A stretch of 64,000 nucleotides of DNA. Origin: CAVQKZ01 sp963837325. GTDB lineage: Bacteria; Actinomycetota; Actinomycetes; Mycobacteriales; Jatrophihabitantaceae. Made by a program: the position numbers and the translations under genes. The notes beneath the pieces were generated by a model. That model worked only from the letters and a program-made list of their open reading frames with translations, was not told where the DNA came from and did not search any database. Positions 26,821-35,388 of the stretch are shown one piece after another. Positions within the stretch are counted from its first letter, which is position 1, and every line of letters starts with the position of its first letter. The DNA lies in assembly GCA_963837325.1 (NCBI GenBank), contig CAWIMV010000001.1, positions 1,240,001-1,304,000 on the forward strand, written 5' to 3'.

Positions 26821-27486
26821 TCAGAGAACCAGTTGCAGGACGGGCTCGTTGTCCGCGGCGGTGATTTCCACCTTCGCGATCTCATCGCGCTTCAGCGCGG
26901 TACCGCCGGTGAACTTCGTGACCTTGCCCGGCAGGATCTCCCAGCTCCCGGCGGCATGGGCGACGTGGTGCTTGTCGAGCACCACCAGGTGATAGACGCT
27001 GCCGACGAAGTAGCTGGATTCGTAGCGACAGGCCAGCTCGATGCGGGTGCCCCACTGGACGTCGGAGAGCGCCGCGGTGGCCTCAACCGGGCTGGAAACC
27101 ACGGCACTCATCGCCACGGGGCGCGGCGTGCCTGGCCCCGGCGTCGGGTGGTTGCCGGAGGGCCAGACGGCGACCGCCAGCGCGACCAGGCACGCCGCAG
27201 CCAAGCCGGACAGGCCCGCGGTGACCCAGTGCCGCCGGCGTCGCTCGGCCCGTACCTGGGACAGCAGCCCGGGTAGCAGCGTGTCCGGCACCTCGTCGGC
27301 CGAGTCGTCGTAGGCCGTGGCCGGCAGTCCCGCAAGCAGCGCCGGCAGTGGCTCCAGTTCCCGCACCCGCTCGGTGCACGCTGAGCAGGTGCGCAAGTGT
27401 TCCTCGAAGTCCGCCCGCTCCTCGTCGGAGAGCGCGCCGAGGACGTAGGAGCCGTCGTAGTGGGCATAGGGATCCAGCGCGGTCAC
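26821..27486 (-). CDS. Zinc-finger anti-sigma factor (RskA/RslA-like)
   Basis: A 221-aa membrane anti-sigma factor. The N-terminal zf-HC2 domain has the HX3CX2C zinc site (EEHLRTCSACTERV). A membrane helix (about LSGLAAACLVALAVAVW) follows, and the extracytoplasmic C-terminal half has the RskA-type beta domain. The GTG start overlaps the sigma-factor stop (GTGA), so the pair is coupled. It is expected to hold the ECF sigma at the membrane until a redox or envelope signal frees it. Confidence 0.9.
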   Translation of the reverse strand: MTALDPYAHYDGSYVLGALSDEERADFEEHLRTCSACTERVRELEPLPALLAGLPATAYDDSADEVPDTLLPGLLSQVRAERRRRHWVTAGLSGLAAACLVALAVAVWPSGNHPTPGPGTPRPVAMSAVVSSPVEATAALSDVQWGTRIELACRYESSYFVGSVYHLVVLDKHHVAHAAGSWEILPGKVTKFTGGTALKRDEIAKVEITAADNEPVLQLVL

Positions 27487-27992
27487 AGCACACCTCCCAT
27501 CTCTTCGAGCGCGAGGCGCAGGGCGCGCAGCGCGTAGTGCGTGCGGGACTTGATCGTGCCAGGCGGAACGCCCAGCGTGGCCGCGGCCTGCGCGACCGAT
27601 GCGCCCCGTAGGTAGCACTCGTGCAGCACCTCGCGGTGCTCCAGCGAAAGCGTGCGCATCGCCGCCACGACGAGTTGATGGTCCAGCGCCTGATCGGTGC
27701 GGTCGGCGACCGACTGCTCGGGCACCTCGTCGGTGACGTATTCCGGCCGGCTGCGCGTCGCCCGCCAGTCGTCGATGACGATCCGCTTGGCCACGGTGAA
27801 CAGCCAGCCCCGCGCGGATCCGCGCGACTGGTCGAGCACCTCGGGGTTGCGCCAGGCGCGCAGCAGCGTCTCCTGCACAACGTCCTGCGCCTTGCCGCGG
27901 TCGCCGTTGGTCAGGTTGACCACATACGACCACAATGCCCGGGCGTGCTCGTCGTGCAGGGTGCGCAACAGGTCCGCTTCGCTGGCGCTCAC
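27483..27992 (-). CDS. ECF-family RNA polymerase sigma factor (SigL-like)
   Basis: A 169-aa ECF sigma with sigma2 (DVVQETLLRAWRNPEVL, then GWLFTVAKRIVIDDWRA) and sigma4 (LSLEHREVLHECYLRGASVAQAAATLGVPPGTIKSRTHYALRAL). The start at GTG 27992 is chosen for its GGGAGG Shine-Dalgarno; a longer frame reaches 28061 but would span the likely promoter. Upstream lies a SigL-type promoter, suggesting positive autoregulation. Operon with the zinc-finger anti-sigma factor. Confidence 0.9.
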   Translation of the reverse strand: MSASEADLLRTLHDEHARALWSYVVNLTNGDRGKAQDVVQETLLRAWRNPEVLDQSRGSARGWLFTVAKRIVIDDWRATRSRPEYVTDEVPEQSVADRTDQALDHQLVVAAMRTLSLEHREVLHECYLRGASVAQAAATLGVPPGTIKSRTHYALRALRLALEEMGGVL

Positions 27993-28010
27993 GCCACCTC
28001 CCCCGGTAGG

Positions 28011-28038
28011 TATACGTCGCCCGGCCCGGATGGGTTCA
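28011..28038 (-). promoter_or_regulatory. SigL-like autoregulated promoter of the sigma/anti-sigma operon
   Basis: On the minus strand TGAACC (28038-28033) and CGTATA (28016-28011) are separated by 16 nt. As I recall it, the M. tuberculosis SigL consensus is TGAACC-N16/17-CGTgtc. Located just upstream of the sigma gene start, it fits autoregulation by this ECF sigma. Nothing else is recognised in the rest of 27993-28138. Confidence 0.6.
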
Positions 28039-28138
28039 GTGAGGGTGAGTGTCCTACTCATCGCCCCGATCGCGCTCCTTTGGTCACGTAAGGAACACGC
28101 ACGGCGGCAATCAGTGGTTCAGTCGGCCGGCCGGCCGC

Positions 28139-28915
28139 TCAGGCGTCGGGCGTCGCGTCGCCCTCGTCGTGGCGCGGCGTGTCAGCCGGTGCCGGCTCCG
28201 ACGGCGGTTGGCCATGGTCGGCGGGCAGCAGTTCGGTGAGGGCGAGCCCGGAGATGCGTTTGAACTTGCGCGGCCCTCGATTGCGGTCCAGCACCGCGAC
28301 CTCGAGCTGGGCGGCCGGTAGAGAGCGCGGGGCGCCGTTCGCGCCGCCGACGGATCCGAGCGCAGCAACGGCCACGGCCAGTGCCTCGTCCAGCCCGAGC
28401 CCGGCCCGGAACTCGCGCCGCATCTCCGTGGTCAGCGAGTCGGCCTGCGCACCCATGGCGAGAAACTCCGGCTCGTCGACGATCGTCCCGTCATAGGAAA
28501 GGCGGTAGAGCTGATCGTCGTCAGCCGTCGCGCCGACCTCCGCCACGCAGATCTCAACTTCGTAGGGTTTCTGCTGTTCGGTGAAGATGTTGCCGAGCAG
28601 CTGCGCGTACGCGTTGGCCAGTGCCCGGGCGGTGACGTCGCGCCGATCGTAGGAGTAGCCGCGTAGATCGGCGAGGCGAATGCCGGCGACCCGCAGGTTC
28701 TCGTACTCGTTGTACTTGCCGACGGCGGCGAAGCCGATCCGGTCGTAGATCTCGCTGACCTTGTGCAGAGCGGAGCTGGCGTTCTCGGCCACGAACACCA
28801 CGCCGTCGGAGTAGGTGAGGACGACCACGCCGCGCCCGCGCGAGATGCCCTTGCGGGCGTACTCCGAGCGGTCGCGCATGATCTGCTCGGCGGAGGCGTA
28901 GAACGGCATCGACAT
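28139..28915 (-). CDS. prcA: 20S proteasome alpha subunit PrcA
   Basis: A 258-aa alpha subunit forming the outer rings and gate of the bacterial proteasome. It begins MSMPFYASAEQIMRDRSEYARKGISRGRGVVVL, typical of PrcA, and lacks the catalytic Thr. ATG at 28915 with an AGGAGA Shine-Dalgarno; the frame continues upstream only into prcB. The acidic C-terminal tail (from about TELLPADHGQ) is variable in the family. Follows prcB by 16 nt. Confidence 0.96.
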   Translation of the reverse strand: MSMPFYASAEQIMRDRSEYARKGISRGRGVVVLTYSDGVVFVAENASSALHKVSEIYDRIGFAAVGKYNEYENLRVAGIRLADLRGYSYDRRDVTARALANAYAQLLGNIFTEQQKPYEVEICVAEVGATADDDQLYRLSYDGTIVDEPEFLAMGAQADSLTTEMRREFRAGLGLDEALAVAVAALGSVGGANGAPRSLPAAQLEVAVLDRNRGPRKFKRISGLALTELLPADHGQPPSEPAPADTPRHDEGDATPDA

Positions 28916-28931
28916 GGTGACTTCTCCTGGC

Positions 28932-29762
28932 TCAGGCGCCCGGGTGGGCGGCGCGGTCGGCGAGGATGGCGCGCACCACCGGCTCCAACTCGTCGTCGGC
29001 AACCCGGCTGGTGCCGGCCGCGGTGGCGAGCATCACGACCGGATAGATGCCCCGCGTCACATCCGGGCCGCCGGTGGCGGCGTCGTCATCGGCGGCGTCG
29101 TACAGGGACTCGACGACGACGCGGATGACGCCCGCACGGTCGAGCTCTGGCCGCCAGAGCTTCTTCAACGCGCCGCGGGCGAACAGTGATCCCGAGCCCA
29201 CCGAGTAGTAGTGCTGCTCCGGATAACGTCCGCCCGTCACGTCGAAGCTGTAGATCTTGCCTGCGGTGGCCACGTCGGCGGCGTCGAGGTCAAAGCCGGC
29301 GAACAGCGGTACGACGGCGAGGCCCTGCATGGCCTGCCCGAGGTTGCCGCGGATCATCGTCGACAGCCGGTTGGCCTTGCCCTCGAGGGTGAGCTGGGTG
29401 CCTTCGATCTTCTCGTAGTGCTCGAGTTCGACCTGGTACAACCGCACGATCTCGACGGCCAGGCCGGCGGTGCCCGCGATGCCCACCAACGAGTAGTCGT
29501 CGCAAGCGAACACCTTCTCGATGTCACGCTGGGCGATCAGGTTTCCCGCGGTTGCACGGCGGTCACCGGCCATCACCACACCGCCGGTGAAGGAAGCGGC
29601 GACGATCGTCGTGCCATGGGGGGCGAGCGCGTCAACTGATCCGCGCCCGGGCAACAGCTCCGGGGCGGCGGCGGACAGGAACTCGGTGAACGACGAAGAC
29701 CCGGGCGACGTGGCAAAGCCCAGGATTCCGCGATCGCGCCCGTCGGTCCGCTCGTTGTTCAA
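28932..29762 (-). CDS. prcB: 20S proteasome beta subunit PrcB
   Basis: A 276-aa beta subunit with a propeptide. TTG at 29762 is preferred as start because GGAGGAG lies 5-6 nt upstream; GTG codons farther upstream lack this. The propeptide ends ALAPHG and the mature enzyme begins TTIVAASFTGGVVMAGDRRAT, with Thr51 as the N-terminal nucleophile. Other conserved parts are IEKVFACDDYSLVGIAGTAG and YYSVGSGS. Operon pup-prcB-prcA. Confidence 0.95.
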   Translation of the reverse strand: MNNERTDGRDRGILGFATSPGSSSFTEFLSAAAPELLPGRGSVDALAPHGTTIVAASFTGGVVMAGDRRATAGNLIAQRDIEKVFACDDYSLVGIAGTAGLAVEIVRLYQVELEHYEKIEGTQLTLEGKANRLSTMIRGNLGQAMQGLAVVPLFAGFDLDAADVATAGKIYSFDVTGGRYPEQHYYSVGSGSLFARGALKKLWRPELDRAGVIRVVVESLYDAADDDAATGGPDVTRGIYPVVMLATAAGTSRVADDELEPVVRAILADRAAHPGA

Positions 29763-29844
29763 CGTCGCTCCTCCGCATGCCGTCCGGTCCTGCTCGACAC
29801 TACCCACCTGATCGCGTCGGCCCGGACGTCAGGCGGTGCGCTGG

Positions 29845-30057
29845 CTACTGACCGCCTTTTTGAACGAACGCCCTGACGAAGTCTTCGGCGTTGGTCTCGA
29901 GCACCTCGTCGATCTCGTCGAGGATGGCGTCGACGTCCTCCGTCAGCTTCTCGTGGCGCTCGGCTACGTCGCTGTTCGACTCGGCGCTGGTCTCGACTTC
30001 GTCGGCTTTTTCGTTCTGGCGCTGCGGCCGGCTCTGTCCGCTGTCGTGGGTCGGCAT
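29845..30057 (-). CDS. pup: Prokaryotic ubiquitin-like protein Pup
   Basis: A 70-aa intrinsically disordered modifier ending FVQKGGQ. The C-terminal Gln is deamidated by Dop to Glu before PafA attaches it to lysines; the coiled-coil segment (ILDEIDEVLETNAEDFVRAF) docks onto Mpa. It lies 82 nt upstream of prcB. The 173-nt divergent region before the PhoD-like gene has no recognised regulatory motif. Confidence 0.97.
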   Translation of the reverse strand: MPTHDSGQSRPQRQNEKADEVETSAESNSDVAERHEKLTEDVDAILDEIDEVLETNAEDFVRAFVQKGGQ

Positions 30058-30230
30058 CCGTCACTTCCCTTCCTTCACGATCAGCCTAGTCGCGCGCACC
30101 CACACTTTCGCTTTGTAGCGTCGGTGTCGGCGAGGGCCGCTCCGCCCGGCCGGTTCTGGCCGCCCCGATTGGACAGCCGGCCGCACCGGCAGGAGGAGCC
30201 AACGAGCCCGCCGTGCGGTAGACAGTCTGG

Positions 30231-31877
30231 ATGCCCCAGCTTCTCATCGGCCCGCTTCTGCGCCATATCGGACCCACGGACGCCACGATCTGGGTCGAAA
30301 CCGACCACCCGTGCGAAGTCGAGGTGCTGGGCGCCCGGGAGCGCACCTGGACGGTGGCCGGCCATCACTACGCGCTGGTCACCGTCGACGGCCTGGAGCC
30401 CGGCACGAGCACTCCGTACGACGTCCGCCTCGACGGCGAGCAGGCGTGGCCGCCGCGAGACTCAACCCGGCCGCCGTGCCGCATCCGCACGCTGGCGTCC
30501 GACCGTCCGTTGCGCCTGGGCTTCGGGTCGTGCCGGTACGCGACGGCAGCTGCGGTGACCGACGACAAGCACTTCACCGGCGACTCACTGGTCGCGTACG
30601 CCCGCCAGCTCGCCTCGTGCGGCGACGAGCGCTGGCCCGACGCGTTCCTCATGCTCGGCGACCAGGTGTATGCCGACGAGACCTCGGACGCGACCAAGGC
30701 CCGCATCCGAGAGCGGCGCGACATCACGCAGGGTGCGGGTGACCAGGTCGCCGACTTCGAGGAATACACCTGGCTCTACGCCGAGTCGTGGACCGACCCG
30801 GATGTGCGGTGGTTGCTGTCCACGGTCCCGACCTCGATGATCTTCGACGACCACGACGTGCGTGACGACTGGAACACTTCGCACTCCTGGCGTGTGGACA
30901 TGCAGGCGACGTCGTGGTGGCAAGAGCGCATTGTCGGAGCGCTGTCCTCGTACTGGATCTACCAACACCTGGGCAACCTCTCCCCCGGCGAACTGGCCGA
31001 CAACGAGCTCTTTCAGCGCATCCGGAACTACGAGGGAGACGCCGAAGCCCCGCTCCGCGAGTTCGCCGCAGCGGCCGATCGCGAAGCTGACGGCGGCAAA
31101 GGGATGCGGTGGTCATATCGCCGCGACTTCGGCCGTACTCGCTTGATCATGATTGATTCACGGTGCGGGCGCATTCTTGCCGACGGCGCCCGCAGCATGA
31201 TCAGCGACAGCGAGTTCGACTGGCTCGCCGACCAGGTCCGCGGCGACTACGACCATCTTCTGATCGGTACGTCACTGCCCTGGCTGCTGGCCCGGGCGCT
31301 GCACGACATCGAGTCCTGGAACGAAGTCCTTTGCGCCGGCGCGCGTGGACAACGGGTGGCGCGCTGGGCGGAGAAGATGCGCCGCGCCGCCGATCTTGAG
31401 CACTGGGCGTCCTTCCGCAAGTCCTTCGACCGACTGGCCGCCCTGCTGGCGGCGGTTGCCCGCGGCGAGCGGGCCGCAGACCCGGGACGCGCGCCGGCGA
31501 CGGTGTGCGTGTTGTCCGGCGACGTGCACCACGCGTACGTCGCCCAGGCGAGGTTCGACGAGCCGGTCGAATCCAGCGTCTACCAGCTGACCTGCTCGCC
31601 ACTGCACAACTACGTGCCGACCGCGATGAAGGTCGCGTTCCGGCTTGCGTGGAGCCGCGGAGCCGAATGGTGCACCCGCCGCCTTCTCGGCGTGATGGCG
31701 AAGGTTCCCCCGATGCCGATCGAGTGGTCCTGCCTGGACGGCCCGTACTTCGGCAACGAGGTCGCCACCTTGCTGGTCGACGGACGGCGGGCCGAAGCCG
31801 TCCTCGAGAAGACGGGATCCTCGGATGAGCCGTCGCGACTGACCGAGGTCGGCCGGGTCACGCTTTCTTCGGGCTGA
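30231..31877 (+). CDS. PhoD-like metallophosphatase
   Basis: A 548-aa PhoD-family phosphatase/phosphodiesterase. It shows GFGSCR, MLGDQVYADE, IFDDHDVRDDWNT, IGTSLPW and VLSGDVHHAY, which provide the di-metal centre. There is no Tat signal, unlike classical secreted PhoD, so it is probably cytoplasmic. It is the first gene of the roughly 10-kb stretch that separates pup from dop. Physiological substrate unknown. Confidence 0.9.
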   Translation: MPQLLIGPLLRHIGPTDATIWVETDHPCEVEVLGARERTWTVAGHHYALVTVDGLEPGTSTPYDVRLDGEQAWPPRDSTRPPCRIRTLASDRPLRLGFGSCRYATAAAVTDDKHFTGDSLVAYARQLASCGDERWPDAFLMLGDQVYADETSDATKARIRERRDITQGAGDQVADFEEYTWLYAESWTDPDVRWLLSTVPTSMIFDDHDVRDDWNTSHSWRVDMQATSWWQERIVGALSSYWIYQHLGNLSPGELADNELFQRIRNYEGDAEAPLREFAAAADREADGGKGMRWSYRRDFGRTRLIMIDSRCGRILADGARSMISDSEFDWLADQVRGDYDHLLIGTSLPWLLARALHDIESWNEVLCAGARGQRVARWAEKMRRAADLEHWASFRKSFDRLAALLAAVARGERAADPGRAPATVCVLSGDVHHAYVAQARFDEPVESSVYQLTCSPLHNYVPTAMKVAFRLAWSRGAEWCTRRLLGVMAKVPPMPIEWSCLDGPYFGNEVATLLVDGRRAEAVLEKTGSSDEPSRLTEVGRVTLSSG

Positions 31878-32002
31878 CCGGGCGCCGCCGAACCCGGACA
31901 ATCTCCCATCTTTCGTCCGGGTTGATTACAGGCGATGATCGAGCGATTGACGTGCTGAGCAGCCGGGCCGGCCGGCCGACGTCGACACGGGTAGGAGATG
32001 TC

Positions 32003-32926
32003 ATGAACAGCTACCGATCTCGGCGGGCGCGGGCCGCGCTCGCCGGTCTGGTCATCGCAGTGGCGGCGGCAGTCGCGGCCCTGGTCATACCGGGCGGGGC
32101 GAGCGCGCACCCCAGCTCGCCGAGCCACCCCAGCCACCCGGTCAGCCACGACACCGGCTATCTGGCCCTCGGCGACTCGGTCGCCTTCGGCTATCGGCCG
32201 CCCCAGGTCACCCCGACCAGTGCCTACCTCAACGCGCACAACTTCGGCAGCTACGCCGAGGACCTGGCCGGAATCGACCGACTCGACCTGACAAATGCGT
32301 CCTGCCCGGGCGAGACGACAGCCAGCCTGATCACCGCCGGCGCGCAGAGCAACGGGTGCGAGAACTCGATCGGCTCGCCAACGGGGTACCGCACCACCTT
32401 CCCGTTGCACGTCGCGTACTCCGGAACCCAGCTCGCGTTCGCGGTCGACTACCTGCGCCAGCACCCGCGCACCGGATTGGTGACGGTCGACGTCGGCGCC
32501 AACGATGTGTTCGTGTGCCAGCAGACGACGGCGGACAAGTGCACCGGTTCCGACCTCACCGCGGTGTTCGCGCAGATCAGCGCCAATCTGACGACGCTGT
32601 ACCGCGCGCTGCGCAACGACGGCCACTTCCACGGCCGCCTCGTCCTGTTGTCCTACTACGCGCTCAGCTACACCGACCCGACCCAGGTGGCCGGCACCCA
32701 GGCGTTGAACAACGCGCTCACCGGCCCGACCCGGCGCTTCGGTGGCGTCGTGGCCGACGGATACGGCGCGTTCGCACACGCGGCAGAGGTCGCAGGCGGT
32801 GATCCCTGCGCGGCGGGACTGCTCGTGCCCTTGCCTGACGGCACCTGCAACATCCACCCGTCGCCGTACGGCCACGCGGTGCTGGCCGGCGCGATCCAGC
32901 AGGTCATCGCCCACCGCGGGCACTGA
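32003..32926 (+). CDS. Secreted SGNH/GDSL hydrolase
   Basis: A 307-aa protein. A cleavable signal peptide (RRARAALAGLVIAVAAAVAAL..GGASAHP) is followed by a His/Ser/Pro-rich spacer and an SGNH domain: block I ALGDSVAFGY, block III VDVGANDVF, and block V IHPSPYGHAVLAG. Probably an extracellular esterase or lipase. ATG 32003 has an AGGAG Shine-Dalgarno. Its stop codon forms one end of an 18-bp palindrome shared with the convergent gene. Confidence 0.9.
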   Translation: MNSYRSRRARAALAGLVIAVAAAVAALVIPGGASAHPSSPSHPSHPVSHDTGYLALGDSVAFGYRPPQVTPTSAYLNAHNFGSYAEDLAGIDRLDLTNASCPGETTASLITAGAQSNGCENSIGSPTGYRTTFPLHVAYSGTQLAFAVDYLRQHPRTGLVTVDVGANDVFVCQQTTADKCTGSDLTAVFAQISANLTTLYRALRNDGHFHGRLVLLSYYALSYTDPTQVAGTQALNNALTGPTRRFGGVVADGYGAFAHAAEVAGGDPCAAGLLVPLPDGTCNIHPSPYGHAVLAGAIQQVIAHRGH

Positions 32927-32941
32927 GCGCCGCGGCGCTCA
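32924..32941. terminator. 18-bp perfect palindrome joining two convergent stop codons
   Basis: tgagcgccgcggcgctca is its own reverse complement. Its first three bases are the TGA of the SGNH gene and its last three are the TGA of the minus-strand zincin gene. It may act as a compact bidirectional terminator, though it has no separate loop. Confidence 0.5.
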
Positions 32942-33280
32942 CCACCCAAGCGCGTGCAGCCGGTCGTCGTCGATGCCGAAGTGGTGCCCGACCTCGTGCA
33001 CAACGGTGCGCCGCACCTCGTCGACGACCTGCTGCTCGGTCGCGCAGATCGCGCAGATGGCGTCGCGGTAGATGGTGATCCGGTCGGGTAACAGGCCGGA
33101 GTAGTCGTGGCTGCGCTCGGTGAGCGGCACGCCCTCGTAGAGGCCCAGCAGTCCCGGCGGTCCGCCGTCGAGTTCCACCACCACCGCGACGTTGCGCATC
33201 AGCCGGCCCAATTCCGGGGGCAGTCCGTCGAGCGCGACACCAACCATCTCCTCGAACCGGGCCCCGTCCACCACGACCAT
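32939..33280 (-). CDS. Small zincin-like metallopeptidase (DUF1025 type)
   Basis: A 113-aa protein of the metallopeptidase family with the zinc motif RRTVVHEVGHHFGIDDDRL at the C-terminus, and conserved GLYEGVPLTER and LPDRITIYRD. Start at ATG 33280 matches the usual family size; a longer frame to 33388 overlaps the promoter region of the divergent GNAT. Cytoplasmic; substrate unknown. Confidence 0.87.
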   Translation of the reverse strand: MVVVDGARFEEMVGVALDGLPPELGRLMRNVAVVVELDGGPPGLLGLYEGVPLTERSHDYSGLLPDRITIYRDAICAICATEQQVVDEVRRTVVHEVGHHFGIDDDRLHALGW

Positions 33281-33381
33281 GAGCTCATTGTCCGCTGCGC
33301 CGAGATCCGTGGCCCCTGAACCCAGTTGAGCGGCGCCATAGCGTGAGCAGTGCCCAGGGATACTTGTGGAAGGAGCTGTCC

Positions 33382-33975
33382 GTGCCATTTACCGATTCGA
33401 CCGAGCCGGTTCCCGCGGAGTTGAGGACGGACGAGTTCGTCCTGCGTCCGATCGTCGCCGGCGACACGGAGCTGGACTATGCCGCGGTGATGGAGACGCG
33501 TGAGTACCTGCGGTTATGGCGACAGTCAACGTGGCCCGAGGACGACTTCACGGTGGAAGCGAACCGGAAGGACGTCATCGACCTCGAAGAACGGCATGCT
33601 GCCCGGCGGGCATTCACCTATACGGTGCTCGACCCAGACGGCACCAGATGCTTGGGCTGCGTCTACGTGTTCCCCACGAGCGCCACGTTCCTCGCGAAGG
33701 CGACGGTGACTCCAGTCGGTGACGACCAGTGGGCGGGCGTCGACGCAGTCATCTTCTTCTGGGCTCGGCTGCCCGAGATGGAAAAGGGGATGGACGAGCG
33801 CTTACTCGCCGCGCTCCGGGCGTGGTTCGCGGACGAGTGGAAGCTTGAGAAGACCGTCTACGTCACGAGCGAGCAGTTCACGCAGCAGGTGGATCTCCTG
33901 GAGCGCACCGACCTGACCCTGAAGTTCGAAGTGCGGGAGCCAGGCCAGCCAAGAAAGCGTCTCGCCTATGGCTGA
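33382..33975 (+). CDS. GNAT-family N-acetyltransferase
   Basis: A 197-aa protein with an N-terminal GNAT-like half (LRPIVAGDTELDYAAVMETREYLRLW) and a central sheet (YTVLDPDGTRCLGCVYVFP). The C-terminal half is divergent, and the acetyl-CoA loop is weak, so activity is uncertain. GTG 33382 is preceded by AAGGAG. Single gene; acceptor unknown. About 70 nt separate it from the next gene, with nothing in between. Confidence 0.75.
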   Translation: MPFTDSTEPVPAELRTDEFVLRPIVAGDTELDYAAVMETREYLRLWRQSTWPEDDFTVEANRKDVIDLEERHAARRAFTYTVLDPDGTRCLGCVYVFPTSATFLAKATVTPVGDDQWAGVDAVIFFWARLPEMEKGMDERLLAALRAWFADEWKLEKTVYVTSEQFTQQVDLLERTDLTLKFEVREPGQPRKRLAYG

Positions 33976-34043
33976 ATAGCCGCACGCCAATTCGGCTGCC
34001 ATACCCCTGCGTGTGCTCAGGCGGGCTCAGGCGCGCTCGTCAA

Positions 34044-34601
34044 TCACCAATCGGCGGGGTACACGAACGCCCGGGCGGGGCGCCGGAGGTGTTGGGTGAC
34101 CCGCATGGTGAGGTCCACGTCAGCGAGCCGGGCGGTCTTGAGGTTGGTCAGCCGGTTCGGGGTGCAGTCGAGTTCGTGGGCGAGGGCGGCCCAGGTCAGG
34201 CCTTGCGCGCGGCGGTGCTCGTCGAGTTCACCGTGCAGCAAGGGTAGGTCCCACCGCAGGCGCTTGTCCGGTCCAGCGGCAGGAAGGCGGGTGTCCCCGA
34301 CGTCGACTGGTGTCCCGGTGAGGAAGTCCTCGGGGGCCCGGTCGATCCATCGCAAGATGATCAGGGCGTACTGGCACGACATCGTGCCGCGTTTGGCGGT
34401 GCGGACGAGCGCACCCTGACACAGGTGGTTATCGGCGAGTTCGGCGTTCAGGTCGCTGGACTGCTCATAGAGCGCATCGGCCAGACCGTTCCAGTCGAGA
34501 CCGCGCTCGGCGCGCTGGGCGTCGAGCACGCGGATCATTGCTTCGCCGTCGAACACAATGTCTTCCAGCACGCCTTGAATGTAAGCACCTGGGTCCGACA
34601 C
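34044..34601 (-). CDS. Hypothetical protein with two helix-turn-helix-like segments
   Basis: A 185-aa protein with a GTG start. It shows two XRE-like segments: an N-terminal one (VLDAQRAERGLDWNGLADALYEQSSDL) and a C-terminal one (HRRAQGLTWAALAHELDCTPNRLTNLKTA), the latter a fairly clear Cro/CI-type HTH followed by DVDLTMRVTQHLRRPARAF. Probably a DNA-binding regulator that recognises a symmetric or repeated site. No partner gene is evident. Confidence 0.65.
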   Translation of the reverse strand: MSDPGAYIQGVLEDIVFDGEAMIRVLDAQRAERGLDWNGLADALYEQSSDLNAELADNHLCQGALVRTAKRGTMSCQYALIILRWIDRAPEDFLTGTPVDVGDTRLPAAGPDKRLRWDLPLLHGELDEHRRAQGLTWAALAHELDCTPNRLTNLKTARLADVDLTMRVTQHLRRPARAFVYPADW

Positions 34602-34643
34602 CGCTCCGCGGACCCAACGGTTGATCAGTCGGACTGTTGCTGA

Positions 34644-34841
34644 TCAATCCCTGAAGGAATCCCTGGGGAAGAAGCGCCGAATCTCCTGCGGCCAACCGCA
34701 GGCCACCGCAATCCTTCCCGCCCAGAGCCGCGCCGCTTCCTCGTCGGCCACATCGACTACCGCGAAACCGCCGAGGTCCTCCTTGGACTCGACGAACGGA
34801 CCGTCGGTGAACAGCGGTGTGCCGCTCGACGCAGCCAGCAC
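34644..34841 (-). pseudogene. Truncated YCII/DGPF-domain protein
   Basis: 65 codons match only the C-terminal half of YCII-related (DGPF) proteins: PLFTDGPFVESKEDLGGFAVVDV, then an alpha-helix and EIRRFF. The N-terminal beta-alpha half, about 45 residues in intact members, is missing; upstream sequence runs directly into the VOC gene end. Probably a decayed gene left by a deletion, though a short functional form cannot be excluded. Confidence 0.55.
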
Positions 34842-34883
34842 GATCCTAGGCAGCCCGACACGCCGATCTTTGGCGTCGGCCGC

Positions 34884-35339
34884 TCAGTCGAGATCGAACT
34901 CGTTGCCCTCGATGTCCTGCATCACGAGGCAGGACTCGTTCTCGTCGTCGGCAGGCAGTAATCGCACGCGTACCGCACCGAGAGCGCCCAGTCGAGCGCA
35001 TTCGGCCTCGAGTGCGGCCAGGCGCTCCTCGCCGACGAGACCGGTGCCGACGCGCACGTCGAGATGGACCCGATTCTTGACGACCTTGCCTTCGGGAACG
35101 CGCTGGAAGAACAGCCGTGGACCCACCCCCGAGGGATCAACGCATGCGAACCATGAACCCTGCTGCTCGGGCGACCGCGTGCGGACGAAATCGTCCCAAG
35201 TAGCAAATCCCTCCGGCGGCGGCGGTATCACGTACCCCAACACCTCGCACCAGAAACGAGCGAGGCGCTCCGGTTCTGCGCAGTCGAAGGTCACCTGGAA
35301 CTGCTTGACCGGCGCAGCTCGATCCGGTGGGGAGGTCAT
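34884..35339 (-). CDS. VOC-family (glyoxalase-like) protein
   Basis: A 151-aa glyoxalase-like-domain protein. It starts VKQFQVTFDCAEPERLARFWCEVLGY, has RVPEGKVVKNRVHLDVRV in the middle and ends VMQDIEGNEFDLD, the typical closing metal-site strand. Function unknown; members of this subgroup are common as single genes in Actinobacteria. It is followed by the YCII remnant. Confidence 0.85.
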   Translation of the reverse strand: MTSPPDRAAPVKQFQVTFDCAEPERLARFWCEVLGYVIPPPPEGFATWDDFVRTRSPEQQGSWFACVDPSGVGPRLFFQRVPEGKVVKNRVHLDVRVGTGLVGEERLAALEAECARLGALGAVRVRLLPADDENESCLVMQDIEGNEFDLD

Positions 35340-35388
35340 GCGGTCATCCTCCCGGGTTCCGCGAGCGGTTTCCGGCCGCCCGGACCCA

